Positions 18,669-26,998 of a stretch of DNA of 64,000 nt are shown piece after piece. Each line of letters starts with the position of its first letter. The stretch's first letter is position 1. The stretch is from Streptomyces sp. NBC_01267. Its GTDB lineage: Bacteria > Actinomycetota > Actinomycetes > Streptomycetales > Streptomycetaceae. Both the position numbers and the translations under genes were made by a program. The DNA lies in contig NZ_CP108455.1 in assembly GCF_036241575.1 (NCBI RefSeq), positions 4,653,501 to 4,717,500 on the forward strand, read 5' to 3'. A model generated the notes under the pieces. That model was given only the letters and a program-made list of their open reading frames with translations, was not told the DNA's origin and made no database searches.

Positions 18669-18697
18669 TTGGGCGTCGGCGAAGGACCGTGTAATGT
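18669..18697 (+). promoter_or_regulatory. Promoter of the tRNA-Thr/tRNA-Met/rpmG group
   Basis: TTGGGC at 18669-18674 and TAATGT at 18692-18697 are separated by 17 nt, a good housekeeping-type promoter. The predicted start lies a few bases before the tRNA-Thr 5' end at 18709. Confidence 0.55.
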
Positions 18698-18708
18698 CTT
18701 CATCGCTC

Positions 18709-18781
18709 GCCCCAATAGCTCAGTCGGTAGAGCGTCTCCATGGTAAGGAGAAGGTCTACGGTTCGATTCCGTATTGGGGCT
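18709..18781 (+). tRNA. tRNA-Thr (anticodon GGU)
   Basis: A 73-nt tRNA with acceptor GCCCCAA/TTGGGGC, anticodon stem TCTCC/GGAGA around the loop ATGGTAA (anticodon GGT), and T-stem TACGG/CCGTA. CCA is not encoded. It is followed 12 nt later by a hairpin and then by tRNA-Met. Confidence 0.97.
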
Positions 18782-18793
18782 CTGGTGCGGTAG

Positions 18794-18813
18794 CCCTCAC
18801 CTTCGGGTGAGGG
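18794..18813 (+). other. Hairpin between tRNA-Thr and tRNA-Met
   Basis: An 8-bp perfect stem CCCTCACC/GGTGAGGG closed by a TTCG tetraloop. There is no T-run after it, so it is more likely a processing or stability element in a shared precursor than a terminator. Confidence 0.6.
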
Positions 18814-18825
18814 ATTCCGTATCAA

Positions 18826-18898
18826 AGCGGTGTAGCTCAGTCGGTAGAGCAAGCGGCTCATAATCGCTGTGTCACCGGTTCAAGTCCGGTCACCGCTA
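18826..18898 (+). tRNA. tRNA-Met (anticodon CAU, elongator type)
   Basis: A 73-nt tRNA with acceptor AGCGGTG/CACCGCT fully paired, anticodon stem AGCGG/TCGCT around CTCATAA (anticodon CAT). The first acceptor pair is A-U, not the mismatch of initiator tRNA, so it is an elongator tRNA-Met (a lysidine-modified isoleucine tRNA would need other features). CCA is not encoded. Confidence 0.93.
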
Positions 18899-18983
18899 CA
18901 CACGGTAGCCGATTGTGGGGTCGGTCCTTCGATCGGCTACTCTTTTATGCGTTCATCCGTCCATCCGTCCAAGGAGCACTCAC

Positions 18984-19148
18984 GTGGCTGCCACCGACGT
19001 CCGCCCGAAGATCACGCTGGCCTGCGTGGAGTGCAAGGAGCGGAACTACATCACCAAGAAGAACCGGCGTAACGACCCGGACCGTCTTGAGATGAAGAAG
19101 CACTGCCCGCGCTGCAACTCGCACACCGCGCACCGCGAAACGCGCTGA
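18984..19148 (+). CDS. rpmG: 50S ribosomal protein L33
   Basis: A 54-residue ribosomal protein of the large subunit. It contains CVEC at about residues 14-17 and CPRC near 41-44, so it is the zinc-binding (C+) form; Streptomyces also make zinc-free forms under zinc limitation. The GTG at 18984 is preceded by AAGGAG. A weak promoter (TTGTGG at 18913, TACTCT at 18938) may supplement read-through from the tRNA genes. A terminator follows. Confidence 0.96.
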   Translation: MAATDVRPKITLACVECKERNYITKKNRRNDPDRLEMKKHCPRCNSHTAHRETR

Positions 19149-19178
19149 CCCAGGCGTTTCACTCCACAGGCACAGGCC

Positions 19179-19210
19179 CGAGGCCGTCCCCTTCACCGGG
19201 GGCGGCCTCG
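19179..19210 (+). terminator. Terminator after rpmG
   Basis: A GC-rich hairpin with stem CGAGGCCG...CGGCCTCG extended by CCCC/GGGG around TTCACC; CGTCGTTTCT follows. It ends the tRNA/rpmG unit. Confidence 0.75.
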
Positions 19211-19292
19211 CGTCGTTTCTGCAGTGACTCACGGTTATTCTCACTCTCGGCATTTCCGGTTTTCCCGGCAACCAAGCAGGAGGTAGTGAGCC

Positions 19293-19745
19293 ATGGCGCT
19301 CGACCAGTCCTTCGTGGGGCGGACGTATCCGCCCTCCGCGCCGTACGAGGTCGGCCGGGAGAAGATCCGCGAGTTCGCCGATGCGGTGGGTGACGCCAAT
19401 CCCGCGTACACCGATCCGGAAGCGGCGAAAGCGCTGGGTCACTCCGACGTAATAGCGCCGCCGACCTTTGTCTTCTCCATCACATTCAAAGCGGCGGGCG
19501 CCGTCATCCAGGACCCCCAGCTGGGCCTGGACTACTCGCGGGTGGTGCACGGCGACCAGAAGTTCGCCTACCGGCGCCCGGTGCGGGCGGGAGACCGGCT
19601 GACGGTCACTTCGACCATCGAGGCGATCAAGTCCCTGGCGGGGAACGACATCATCGACATCCGCGGTGAGGTCCACGACGAGTCCGGCGAACATGTCGTG
19701 ACCGCGTGGACGAAGCTGGTGTCGCGAGCGGCCGAGGAGGCGTGA
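19293..19745 (+). CDS. MaoC-type dehydratase subunit (HadA-like)
   Basis: A 150-residue single hot-dog protein of the MaoC N-terminal dehydratase group: it opens SFVGRTYPPSAPYEVGREKI with REFADAVGDANPAYTDPEAA, then the APPTFVFSI and VVHGDQKFAYRRPVRAGDRL segments typical of HadA/HadC. It lacks the full Asp/His hydratase pair found in its partner. In mycobacteria such pairs form the beta-hydroxyacyl-ACP dehydratase of type II fatty acid synthesis; Streptomyces keep the pair next to rpmG. Start ATG at 19293 follows GGAGGTAG. Confidence 0.88.
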   Translation: MALDQSFVGRTYPPSAPYEVGREKIREFADAVGDANPAYTDPEAAKALGHSDVIAPPTFVFSITFKAAGAVIQDPQLGLDYSRVVHGDQKFAYRRPVRAGDRLTVTSTIEAIKSLAGNDIIDIRGEVHDESGEHVVTAWTKLVSRAAEEA

Positions 19746-19747
19746 CG

Positions 19748-20185
19748 GTGACGGCGAAGATTTCGTACGACAGTGTCGAGGTCGGCACCGAGCTGCCCCC
19801 TCAGTCCTTTCCGGTGACGCGCGCGACGCTGGTGCAGTACGCGGGCGCGTCCGGCGACTTCAACCCGATCCACTGGAACGAGAAGTTCGCGGTGGAGGTC
19901 GGGCTGCCCGACGTCATCGCGCACGGGATGTTCACCATGGCCGAGGCGATCCGGGTGGTCACGGACTGGCTGGGCGACCCCGGTGCGGTCGTGGAGTACG
20001 GCGTCCGCTTCACCAAGCCGGTCGTCGTCCCGAACGACGACAAGGGCGCGCTGATCGAGGTCAGCGCCAAGGTCGGGGCCGTCGTGGGGGAACCCGAGGA
20101 CAGGACGGTACGGGTGGACCTCACGGCGATGAGCGACGACAAGAAGGTCCTGGGCATGTCCCGCGCGGTGGTCCGCCTCGCCTGA
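19748..20185 (+). CDS. MaoC-type dehydratase catalytic subunit (HadB-like)
   Basis: A 145-residue hot-dog protein with the catalytic R-hydratase segment YAGASGDFNPIHWNEKFAVE, containing the conserved Asp and His, followed by DVIAHGMFTMA. It should form a heterodimer with the adjacent HadA-like protein and act on acyl-ACP or acyl-CoA hydroxy intermediates. The GTG at 19748 is chosen because GAGGAGG at 19734-19740 sits 7 nt upstream; an alternative GTG at 19742 overlaps the preceding stop but is too close to that site. Confidence 0.88.
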   Translation: MTAKISYDSVEVGTELPPQSFPVTRATLVQYAGASGDFNPIHWNEKFAVEVGLPDVIAHGMFTMAEAIRVVTDWLGDPGAVVEYGVRFTKPVVVPNDDKGALIEVSAKVGAVVGEPEDRTVRVDLTAMSDDKKVLGMSRAVVRLA

Positions 20186-20214
20186 GTGCGCACCTGCGTA
20201 ACTGCGTGCGAGTG

Positions 20215-20249
20215 GTGAGGGGCGTCCGCCGAGTGCGGGCGCCCCTCAC
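20215..20249 (+). terminator. Hairpin terminator after the MaoC pair
   Basis: A 10-bp perfect stem GTGAGGGGCG/CGCCCCTCAC around a 15-nt loop, located 30 nt after the stop. No T-run follows, as is common in Streptomyces. Confidence 0.65.
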
Positions 20250-20307
20250 GCGTCCCCCCACCCGCCGCCGCGCCCGCCCCCGTATCCGGCCCGGACCGTG
20301 GCACCTC

Positions 20308-20337
20308 TTGACACGGATAGTTATCAGTCACTAACTT
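20308..20337 (+). promoter_or_regulatory. Promoter and operator of the tetR gene
   Basis: TTGACA at 20308-20313 and TAACTT at 20332-20337 with an 18-nt spacer form a near-consensus promoter. The next ATG is at 20344, so the transcript probably starts at or next to the start codon. The spacer contains TAGTTATCAGTCACTAA (20318-20334), whose complement shares TTAGTGA and the ACTA end with the element before the exporter gene. Confidence 0.7.
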
Positions 20338-20343
20338 TCTCGT

Positions 20344-20901
20344 ATGGTCAGGATGAGCGCAGAGGAGCGACGTGAGAGCGTCATCCGCGCGGCGATGATC
20401 GAATTCGCCCGCGGCGGCTATCACGGCACCGCAACCGAGGCGATCGCCAAGCGGGTGGGTGTCTCGCAGCCGTATCTCTTCCGGCTCTTCCCGAACAAAG
20501 AAGCCATCTTCCTCGCGGCGTCCGGCCGTTGCATCGAGGACACCACGGCCGTCTTCGTGAAGGCGGCCGAGGGGTTGCAGGGCGATGAGGCCCTGCACGC
20601 CATGGGGCAGGCGTACCAGGCGCTCATCGCGGACGACCCGGACAAGCTGCTGATGCAGATGCAGATGTACGTCGCGGTGGCCTCCGCCGAGGCGTCCGGC
20701 GACCACGAGTTCGGCCGGGTGCTGCGGGCCGGCTGGATGGGGCTGTACGACGCGATCCAGCTGGCACTCGGCGTGGACACGGGCGAGACCACCCAGTTCC
20801 TGGCGTACGGCATGCTCATCAACACCCTTGTCTCGCTGGGGTTCTCCGCGGACCACCGGGTCTGGACCGGCTTCTACGACTCGGCCCAGCCCAAGAAATA
20901 A
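20344..20901 (+). CDS. TetR-family transcriptional regulator
   Basis: A 185-residue repressor-type regulator. The DNA-binding domain is at about residues 8-55: RRESVIRAAMIEFARGGYHG, then TEAIAKRVGVSQPYLFRLFP and NKEAIF. The rest is an all-helical ligand domain of unknown specificity. The ATG at 20344 has no ribosome-binding site and fits a leaderless mRNA from the promoter just upstream; a second in-frame ATG lies at 20353. It precedes the DHA2 exporter, which has a similar operator-like sequence, so exporter control by this protein is likely. Confidence 0.9.
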   Translation: MVRMSAEERRESVIRAAMIEFARGGYHGTATEAIAKRVGVSQPYLFRLFPNKEAIFLAASGRCIEDTTAVFVKAAEGLQGDEALHAMGQAYQALIADDPDKLLMQMQMYVAVASAEASGDHEFGRVLRAGWMGLYDAIQLALGVDTGETTQFLAYGMLINTLVSLGFSADHRVWTGFYDSAQPKK

Positions 20902-20971
20902 GCGCCGCGGGTGCCGGCGCCGACGTGCTGAACGCGCACCATCGGGCGGGCCATGCGCATGCCCGGACAAG

Positions 20972-20989
20972 TTAGTGATCAATTACTAA
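20972..20989. promoter_or_regulatory. TetR operator candidate before the exporter gene
   Basis: TTAGTGATCAATTACTAA is an AT-rich imperfect palindrome (14 of 18 positions match its complement) in a GC-rich gap. It resembles the sequence in the tetR promoter spacer and lies about 30-65 nt before the exporter starts, in promoter position. Confidence 0.6.
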
Positions 20990-21003
20990 GACCGACCGGT
21001 CCG

Positions 21004-21063
21004 AGCTTCAGGGGGAGCAAGTGAACGAACGTCCGAAGCTTCAGGGGGAGCAAGTGAACGAAC
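21004..21063 (+). repeat. 33-bp-period duplication of the exporter start region
   Basis: The 27 bases at 21004-21030 recur exactly at 21037-21063. Each copy contains GGGGGAG followed by a GTG start and the codons for NE(R/Q). The period is 33, so the two start codons (21021 and 21054) are in the same frame. Confidence 0.9.
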
Positions 21064-22487
21064 AAGCAGCCCGGCGCGCAGGTGCCACCTGGGCCCTGGT
21101 CATCACCAGCGCCGCCGGATTCATGGCGGCTCTCGACAACCTCGTCGTCACCACGGCCCTGCCTTCCATCCGCAAGGACCTCGGCGGCGCGCTGGAGGAC
21201 CTCCAGTGGACGGTGAGCGCGTACACCCTCACCTTCGCCGTCCTGCTCATGTTCGGTGCCGCCCTCGGTGACCGGTTCGGGCGCCGGAAGCTCTTCCTCG
21301 TGGGCCTCACGATATTCACCGGCGCCTCCGCCGCGGCGGCCCTCGCCCCGGGCATCGCGCCGCTGATCGCCGCCCGCGCGGTGCAGGGCGTCGGCGCCGC
21401 GATCATGATGCCGCTCACCCTGACCCTGCTCACCGCGGCCGTGCCCGCCGCCCGCCGTGGTGCGGCCCTCGGGATCTTCAGCGCCGTCACCGGACTCGCG
21501 GTCGCCAGCGGTCCGCTCATCGGCGGCAGCCTCACCGAGCACCTGTCCTGGCAGTGGATCTTCTGGCTCAACGTGCCGATCGGCCTGGTGCTGCTGCCGT
21601 TCGCCCGGCTGCGCCTCACCGAGTCGTACGCCCCGGACGCCCGCCTCGACGTCCCTGGCACGCTCCTCGTCAGCGGCGGGCTCTTCGGGATCGTCTACGG
21701 CCTGGTCAACGGGCAGTCGGACGGCTGGGCCAGCGCTCCGATCCTGACCAGTCTCATCGCCGGTGCCGTGCTCCTGGCCGGGTTCGTCCGCCACGGGTTC
21801 ACCCATCCCCGCCCCATGCTCCCCATGCGGCTCTTCCGTAACCGCGGCTTCGCCGGGATCAATCTGGCCAGCATGCTCATGTTCCTGGGGATGTTCGGTT
21901 CGATCTTCCTGCTCAGCCAGTTCTTCCAGGGGGTCGTCGGTTACTCGCCCACCGAGGCGGGGCTGCGGATGCTGCCCTGGACCGGAATGCCGCTGGTCAT
22001 CGCGCCGTTCGCGGGCATCCTCTCGGACCGGATCGGCAGCCGCCCGGTGGTCGCGGTGGGCCTCGCCCTCCAGGCCGTCGGCCTGGCGCTCTTCGCGATG
22101 ACCATCGGTACGGACGTCTCGTACCCGGCGATGCTTCCGGCCCTGATCCTCGGCGGAACCGGGATGGCGCTGTTCTTCGCCCCCGCGTCCAGTGTGGTCA
22201 TGTCCAGCGTGCGGCCCTCCGAACAGGGTGTCGCCTCCGGTACGAACAACGCCGTGCGGGAAGTCGGCGGATCGCTGGGCATCGCGGTCCTCGGCGCGGT
22301 CTTCGCGGCTCAGGGCGGGTACGAGACGCCGACGGCCTTCACGGACGGCACCGTCCCCGCCCTGTGGATCGGCGCCGCGGTGGTCGCCGTCGCGGCGCTC
22401 GCCGCCGCCCTGCTGATCCCGGGCCGTGGCGTCCCGGGCCCGGCGGAGGAGGCCGCCGACGAGGAGCGGGCGCTCGTCTCCGCCTGA
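21054..22487 (+). CDS. DHA2-type MFS multidrug exporter
   Basis: A 477-residue exporter (488 if it starts at 21021) with about 14 helices, characteristic of the QacA/EmrB group. Motifs are SAAGFMAALDNLVVTTALPS in helix 1, LGDRFGRRKLFLVG after helix 2 and the helix-5 antiporter motif AVTGLAVASGPLIGGSLTEH. The substrate is unknown but probably a toxic compound that also binds the neighbouring TetR protein. The start region is duplicated; the second copy is taken as the start because it is next to the conserved body, but both have identical binding sites. A strong hairpin follows the gene. Confidence 0.88.
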   Translation: MNEQAARRAGATWALVITSAAGFMAALDNLVVTTALPSIRKDLGGALEDLQWTVSAYTLTFAVLLMFGAALGDRFGRRKLFLVGLTIFTGASAAAALAPGIAPLIAARAVQGVGAAIMMPLTLTLLTAAVPAARRGAALGIFSAVTGLAVASGPLIGGSLTEHLSWQWIFWLNVPIGLVLLPFARLRLTESYAPDARLDVPGTLLVSGGLFGIVYGLVNGQSDGWASAPILTSLIAGAVLLAGFVRHGFTHPRPMLPMRLFRNRGFAGINLASMLMFLGMFGSIFLLSQFFQGVVGYSPTEAGLRMLPWTGMPLVIAPFAGILSDRIGSRPVVAVGLALQAVGLALFAMTIGTDVSYPAMLPALILGGTGMALFFAPASSVVMSSVRPSEQGVASGTNNAVREVGGSLGIAVLGAVFAAQGGYETPTAFTDGTVPALWIGAAVVAVAALAAALLIPGRGVPGPAEEAADEERALVSA

Positions 22488-22520
22488 CTGCCGCCCGGCG
22501 GTCCGTCGGGGAACGCGTGG

Positions 22521-22549
22521 AACGGCCCCGCCCGAACGGCGGGGCCGTT
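22521..22549 (+). terminator. Terminator after the exporter gene
   Basis: A perfect 12-bp inverted repeat AACGGCCCCGCC/GGCGGGGCCGTT with a 5-nt loop, followed by CTCGT. It lies just before murB. Confidence 0.8.
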
Positions 22550-22566
22550 CTCGTACGCTTGGCCCC

Positions 22567-23622
22567 GTGCAGGAACTCTTCGAAGCCCCACTCGCCCCCC
22601 TGACCACCTTCCGCCTCGGCGGCCCCGCGACCCGGCTGATCACCGCCGAGACCGACGCCGAAGTGATCGAAGCCGCCCGCGAGGCCGATGCGAGCGGCAC
22701 CCCGCTGCTGGTCATCGGCGGCGGGTCCAACCTGGTCATCGGAGACAAGGGGTTCGCGGGCACCGCCCTGCGGATCGCGACCCGGGGCTGCACGCTCTCC
22801 GGCACGACGCTGGAGCTCGCGGCCGGCGAGGTCTGGAGCGACGCGGTGGCCCGTACCGTCGAAGCCGGGCTCGCGGGGATCGAGTGCCTGGCCGGAATCC
22901 CTGGTTCCGCGGGTGCGACGCCGATCCAGAACGTCGGGGCGTACGGCCAGGAGGTCTCCTCGACCATCACCGAGGTCGTCGCCTACGACCGGAGCACGGG
23001 GGAGACCGTCACGATTCCCCGCGCCGAGTGCCGGTTCTCGTACCGGAACAGTCGTTTCAAGTCCGAGCCTGACCGCTTTCTGGTGCTGCGTGTCCGCTTC
23101 CAGCTCGAAGACGCGGGCGGCCTCTCGGCCCCGATCGCCTACCCGGAGACGGCGCGCGCGCTCGGCGTCGAGGCCGGTGACCGGGTGCCGGCCGCGGTCG
23201 CCCGCGAGACCGTGCTGCGGCTGCGGGCGGGCAAGGGCATGGTGCTGGACGCCGGGGACCACGACACCTGGTCGGCCGGTTCGTTCTTCACCAACCCGAT
23301 CCTGGACGACGAGGCGTTCGCCGCCTTCCGCACCCGGGTGCACGACCGCCTCGGCCCGGACGCCGGACCGCCCGCGTTCCCCGCGGGAGAGGGGTACACC
23401 AAGACCTCCGCGGCCTGGCTCATCGACAAGGCGGGCTTCACCAAGGGGTACGGCACCGGCCCGGCCCGTATCTCCACCAAGCACACGCTGGCCCTGACCA
23501 ACCGCGGCGCCGCCACCACCGACGACCTGCTCGCACTCGCCCGCGAGGTCGTCGCGGGCGTGCACGAGGCGTTCGGCGTGACGCTGGTCAACGAGCCGGT
23601 GACGGTGGGCGTCAGCCTCTGA
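22567..23622 (+). CDS. murB: UDP-N-acetylenolpyruvoylglucosamine reductase
   Basis: A 351-residue cytoplasmic flavoenzyme that reduces UDP-GlcNAc-enolpyruvate to UDP-MurNAc in peptidoglycan synthesis. FAD-binding motifs are visible as VIGGGSNLVIGDKG and GIPGSAGATPIQNVGAYGQE; the active-site serine lies in AGSFFTNPI, and the C-terminal substrate domain has TKTSAAWLIDKAGF and ISTKHTLALTNRG. The GTG at 22567 gives the normal start; there is no clear ribosome-binding site, so a very short leader after TACGCT at 22554 is possible. Confidence 0.95.
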   Translation: MQELFEAPLAPLTTFRLGGPATRLITAETDAEVIEAAREADASGTPLLVIGGGSNLVIGDKGFAGTALRIATRGCTLSGTTLELAAGEVWSDAVARTVEAGLAGIECLAGIPGSAGATPIQNVGAYGQEVSSTITEVVAYDRSTGETVTIPRAECRFSYRNSRFKSEPDRFLVLRVRFQLEDAGGLSAPIAYPETARALGVEAGDRVPAAVARETVLRLRAGKGMVLDAGDHDTWSAGSFFTNPILDDEAFAAFRTRVHDRLGPDAGPPAFPAGEGYTKTSAAWLIDKAGFTKGYGTGPARISTKHTLALTNRGAATTDDLLALAREVVAGVHEAFGVTLVNEPVTVGVSL

Positions 23623-23674
23623 CGAGGCGGTCGGGGACCCGCGTACGCATCCCGGGCCCCGGCAGCAAAAGGCC

Positions 23675-24307
23675 CTAGTACGCGACCCCGACCCCTTGCC
23701 GCACCGTCGCCGGGTCGTCGATCATCGCCAGCATCGCGTGCGCCACGTCGGCGCGCGCGATGGACCTGCCGCCGCGCGGATTGCCACCGATGACGGTCCG
23801 GTACGTGCCGGTCAGCGGCTTGTTCGTCAGCTTCGGCGGCCGGACGGCCGTCCAGTCCGTGGCGCTCCGTGCGATCTCGTCCTCCATGACCCGCAGATCG
23901 GCGTACACGTCCTTCAGGATCGCGCCGATCAGGCCCAGCGCCGCGCGGTCGACCAGCGACTGCCCCGCGGTGACCGGCGCCAGCGGAGCCGCGCTCACCA
24001 CCAGCAGCCGCCGTACGCCCTCCGCCTCCATCGCCGCCAGCACCGGGCGGGTGAGGACCGCGGCGACGCCCGCGTCCTTGCGGGCCCGTGCCCCGAGCCC
24101 GGAGAGCACCGCGTCCCGGCCCGCCACCGCGGCGCGCAGCGACTCCGCGTCCCGCAGGTCCGAGCGGAACACGTCGAGTCCCGCTCCCGTCGCGGTCAGC
24201 CGCGCCGGATCGCGCACCACGGCCGTCACCTGATGGCCGGACTCCAGCGCCTGCCGGACGATCTGCCCGCCGATGCCGCCGGTCGCGCCGAACACGGTGA
24301 GTTTCAT
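23675..24307 (-). CDS. NAD(P)-dependent oxidoreductase, NmrA/SDR-like
   Basis: A 210-residue Rossmann protein starting MKLTVFGATGGIGGQIVRQA with the GxxGxxG nucleotide motif, then VVRDPARL, AVLSGLG, RRLLVVSAAPLAP and DWTAVRPPKLTNKPLTG, the layout of the NAD(P)-binding (YwnB/flavin-reductase-like) family. It is distinct from the similar gene at 16396-17052. The ATG at 24307 has GGAGGG upstream. It lies 70 nt after adenosine deaminase on the same strand. The substrate is unknown. Confidence 0.88.
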   Translation of the reverse strand: MKLTVFGATGGIGGQIVRQALESGHQVTAVVRDPARLTATGAGLDVFRSDLRDAESLRAAVAGRDAVLSGLGARARKDAGVAAVLTRPVLAAMEAEGVRRLLVVSAAPLAPVTAGQSLVDRAALGLIGAILKDVYADLRVMEDEIARSATDWTAVRPPKLTNKPLTGTYRTVIGGNPRGGRSIARADVAHAMLAMIDDPATVRQGVGVAY

Positions 24308-24377
24308 CGCGCACCCTCCTGGGGTGGGTAAGTGCCGCCGGGGCCGACCGCCTGCGCGGTCTCCTCCGCTCGCCCGC

Positions 24378-25400
24378 TCATGGTCGACCCGTGAGCCAGT
24401 CGTCCACGCCGGCCAGCATCTTCGTACGGACGTCCGCCGGCGCCGCCGAGCCGCGCACCGACTGCCGTGCCAGCTCGGCCAGTTCGGCGTCGCTGAACCC
24501 CTGGGCGCGTGCCAGCTCGTACTGGGCCGCCAGTCGCGACCCGAACAGCAGCGGGTCGTCCGCGCCGAGCGCCATCGGCACCCCGGCGTCGAACAACCGT
24601 CGCAGGGGTACGTCCTCGTGCTTCTCGTAGACACCGAGCGCCACGTTCGACGCCGGGCACACCTCGCAGGTCACCCCGCGGTCGGCCAGCCGCTTCAGCA
24701 GGGCGGGGTCCTCGGCGGCCCGCACCCCGTGCCCGATCCGCGAGGCGTGCAGATCGTCCAGGCAGTCGCGGACCGACGCGGGGCCGCTGAGCTCCCCGCC
24801 GTGCGGCGCGGCCAGCAGGCCGCCCTCCCGGGCGATGGCGAAGGCCCGGTCGAAGTCGCGGGCCATGCCCCGGCGTTCGTCGTTGGAGAGCCCGAACCCG
24901 ACCACGCCCCGGTCCGCGTACCGCACCGCGAGGCGGGCGAGCGTCCGGGCGTCCAGGGGGTGCTTCATCCGGTTCGCGGCCACCACGACCCGTATCCCGA
25001 GCCCGGTCTCCCGCGACGCGGCGTCCACCGCGTCCAGGATGATCTCCAGCGCAGGGATCAGCCCGCCGAGCAGCGGTGCGTACGAGGTGGGGTCGACCTG
25101 GATCTCCAGCCAGCCCGCACCGTCCCGTACGTCCTCCTCGGCGGCCTCGCGCACCAGCCGCTGGATGTCCTCCGGCGCGCGCAGGCAGGACCGGGCGATG
25201 TCGTAGAGCCGCTGGAAACGGAACCAGCCGCGCTCGTCGGTGGCCCGCAGCTTCGGAGGCTCGCCGCCGGTCAGCGCCTCGGGCAGGTGCACGCCGTATC
25301 TGTCGGCCAGTTCCAGCAGGGTCGTGGGCCGCATCGACCCGGTGAAGTGCAGATGCAGATGGGCCTTCGGCAGCAGCCTGATGTCACGTACGTGCTCCAT
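24378..25400 (-). CDS. add: Adenosine deaminase
   Basis: A 340-residue purine-salvage enzyme converting adenosine to inosine and ammonia. The zinc and catalytic motifs are PKAHLHLHFTGS, LAAPHGGELSGP with the His and Glu, ASRIGHGVRA and GADDPLLFG with the catalytic aspartates; TCEVCPASNVALGVY is also typical. The ATG at 25400 gives the usual start. It is followed on the same strand by an NAD(P)-binding protein and preceded by the aminotransferase gene. Confidence 0.92.
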   Translation of the reverse strand: MEHVRDIRLLPKAHLHLHFTGSMRPTTLLELADRYGVHLPEALTGGEPPKLRATDERGWFRFQRLYDIARSCLRAPEDIQRLVREAAEEDVRDGAGWLEIQVDPTSYAPLLGGLIPALEIILDAVDAASRETGLGIRVVVAANRMKHPLDARTLARLAVRYADRGVVGFGLSNDERRGMARDFDRAFAIAREGGLLAAPHGGELSGPASVRDCLDDLHASRIGHGVRAAEDPALLKRLADRGVTCEVCPASNVALGVYEKHEDVPLRRLFDAGVPMALGADDPLLFGSRLAAQYELARAQGFSDAELAELARQSVRGSAAPADVRTKMLAGVDDWLTGRP

Positions 25401-25523
25401 CCCAGGATCCTGCCGTACGGACCCACCACGCCGGTACCCGCATTCCACCGACGAGTGGGTGGCCGAACAGAGAAACGGGCCCCGGCGACTGCCTGGGCCC
25501 GTTCCCGCGTTGTCTCCGACGCG

Positions 25524-26750
25524 TCAGTCCGTGGCCTCGGCCAGCAGCTTCTGCACCCGGCCGATGCCCTCGGCCAGGTCCTCGTCGCCCAGCGCGTAGG
25601 AGAACCGCAGGTAACCGGGCGTACCGAACGCCTCGCCGGGCACCACGGCCACCTCGGCCTCGTCCAGGATCAGCGCGGCCAGCTCGACCGAGGTCTGCGG
25701 GCGCTTGCCGCGGATCTGCTTGCCGAGGAGCGCCTTCACCGAGGGGTACGCGTAGAACGCGCCCTCCGGCTCCGGGCAGAGCACGCCGTCGATCTCGTTC
25801 AGCATCCGCACGATGGCCTTGCGGCGCCGGTCGAAGGCGGTACGCATCTCGTCGACCGCGTCCAGGTTCCCGGAGACGGCGGCGAGCGCGGCGGCCTGGG
25901 AGACGTTGGAGACGTTGGAGGTGGCGTGCGACTGGAGGTTGGTCGCGGCCTTCACGATGTCCTTCGGGCCGACGATCCACCCCACGCGCCAGCCGGTCAT
26001 GGCGTACGTCTTGGCGACGCCGTTGACCACGATGCACTTGTCACGCAGCTCGGGCACGACGGCGGGCAGCGAGGTGAACTTCGCGTCGCCGTACACCAGG
26101 TGCTCGTAGATCTCGTCGGTCAGCACCCACAGCCCGTGCTCGACGGCCCAGCGCCCGATGGCCTCGGTGTCGGCGGCGCTGTAGACGGCGCCGGTCGGGT
26201 TCGAGGGGGAGACGAAGAGGACGACCTTGGTCTTCTCCGTACGGGCGGCTTCGAGCTGCTCGACGGAGACCCGGTAGCCGGTGGTCTCGTCGGCCACGAC
26301 CTCGACGGGGACGCCGCCCGCGAGCCGGATCGACTCCGGGTAGGTGGTCCAGTACGGAGCCGGGACGATGACCTCGTCGCCCGGGTCGAGGATCGCGGCG
26401 AACGCCTCGTAGATGGCCTGCTTGCCGCCGTTGGTGACGAGCACCTGGGAGGCCTCGACCTCGTAACCGGAGTCGCGCAGCGTCTTCGCGGCGATGGCGG
26501 CCTTGAGCTCGGGGAGCCCGCCGGCCGGGGTGTAGCGGTGGTACTTGGGGTTGCGGCAGGCCTCGACAGCGGCCTCGACGATGTAGCCGGGCGTGGGGAA
26601 GTCGGGCTCACCGGCACCGAAGCCGATCACCGGTCGGCCGGCGGCCTTCAGGGCCTTCGCCTTGGCATCGACAGCCAGGGTGGCGGACTCGGAGATAGCA
26701 CCGATGCGGGCGGAGACCCTGCGCTCGGTCGGAGGAGTTGCAGCGCTCAT
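25524..26750 (-). CDS. Class I pyridoxal-phosphate aminotransferase (aspartate aminotransferase type)
   Basis: A 408-residue PLP enzyme, most like the subgroup I-beta aspartate aminotransferases that convert aspartate and 2-oxoglutarate to oxaloacetate and glutamate. Motifs are [12 protein letters not shown], the cofactor-lysine site [31 protein letters not shown] and the C-terminal arginine in GYLRFSYAL. The start [16 protein letters not shown] at 26750 is chosen over an in-frame ATG at 26759. In Streptomyces this gene sits just before secE-nusG, as here, on the opposite strand. Confidence 0.92.
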   Translation of the reverse strand: MSAATPPTERRVSARIGAISESATLAVDAKAKALKAAGRPVIGFGAGEPDFPTPGYIVEAAVEACRNPKYHRYTPAGGLPELKAAIAAKTLRDSGYEVEASQVLVTNGGKQAIYEAFAAILDPGDEVIVPAPYWTTYPESIRLAGGVPVEVVADETTGYRVSVEQLEAARTEKTKVVLFVSPSNPTGAVYSAADTEAIGRWAVEHGLWVLTDEIYEHLVYGDAKFTSLPAVVPELRDKCIVVNGVAKTYAMTGWRVGWIVGPKDIVKAATNLQSHATSNVSNVSQAAALAAVSGNLDAVDEMRTAFDRRRKAIVRMLNEIDGVLCPEPEGAFYAYPSVKALLGKQIRGKRPQTSVELAALILDEAEVAVVPGEAFGTPGYLRFSYALGDEDLAEGIGRVQKLLAEATD

Positions 26751-26998
26751 GAGCCCCATGGTCCCAGACCGCAAACGCACTCGGCACACAGGTTTCGATG
26801 GGCGGACACCCGGGCTTTCGACAGGTGGACACCGTGACGAAACCGGACGCACACCGGGGGTCGGGGAGTGGCCCCGGGCAAGCTGTTCGACGTCAGGCCC
26901 CTGAACACGTACACTCACTGGTCGTTGGCCCTCACCAACCGTCCTGCTGAACGCACTCGGTGCACTCGGTCGGATGCGGTAGGTTGGGGGAACCACAA

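Noticed and set aside
18700..18810. Peptide IAQSVERLHGKEKVYGSIPY across tRNA-Thr
   Set aside because: Translated tRNA-Thr, not a protein gene.
16396..24307. The two NAD(P)-binding proteins (16396-17052 and 23675-24307) as a recent duplication
   Set aside because: They share only general Rossmann features; the sequences differ throughout.
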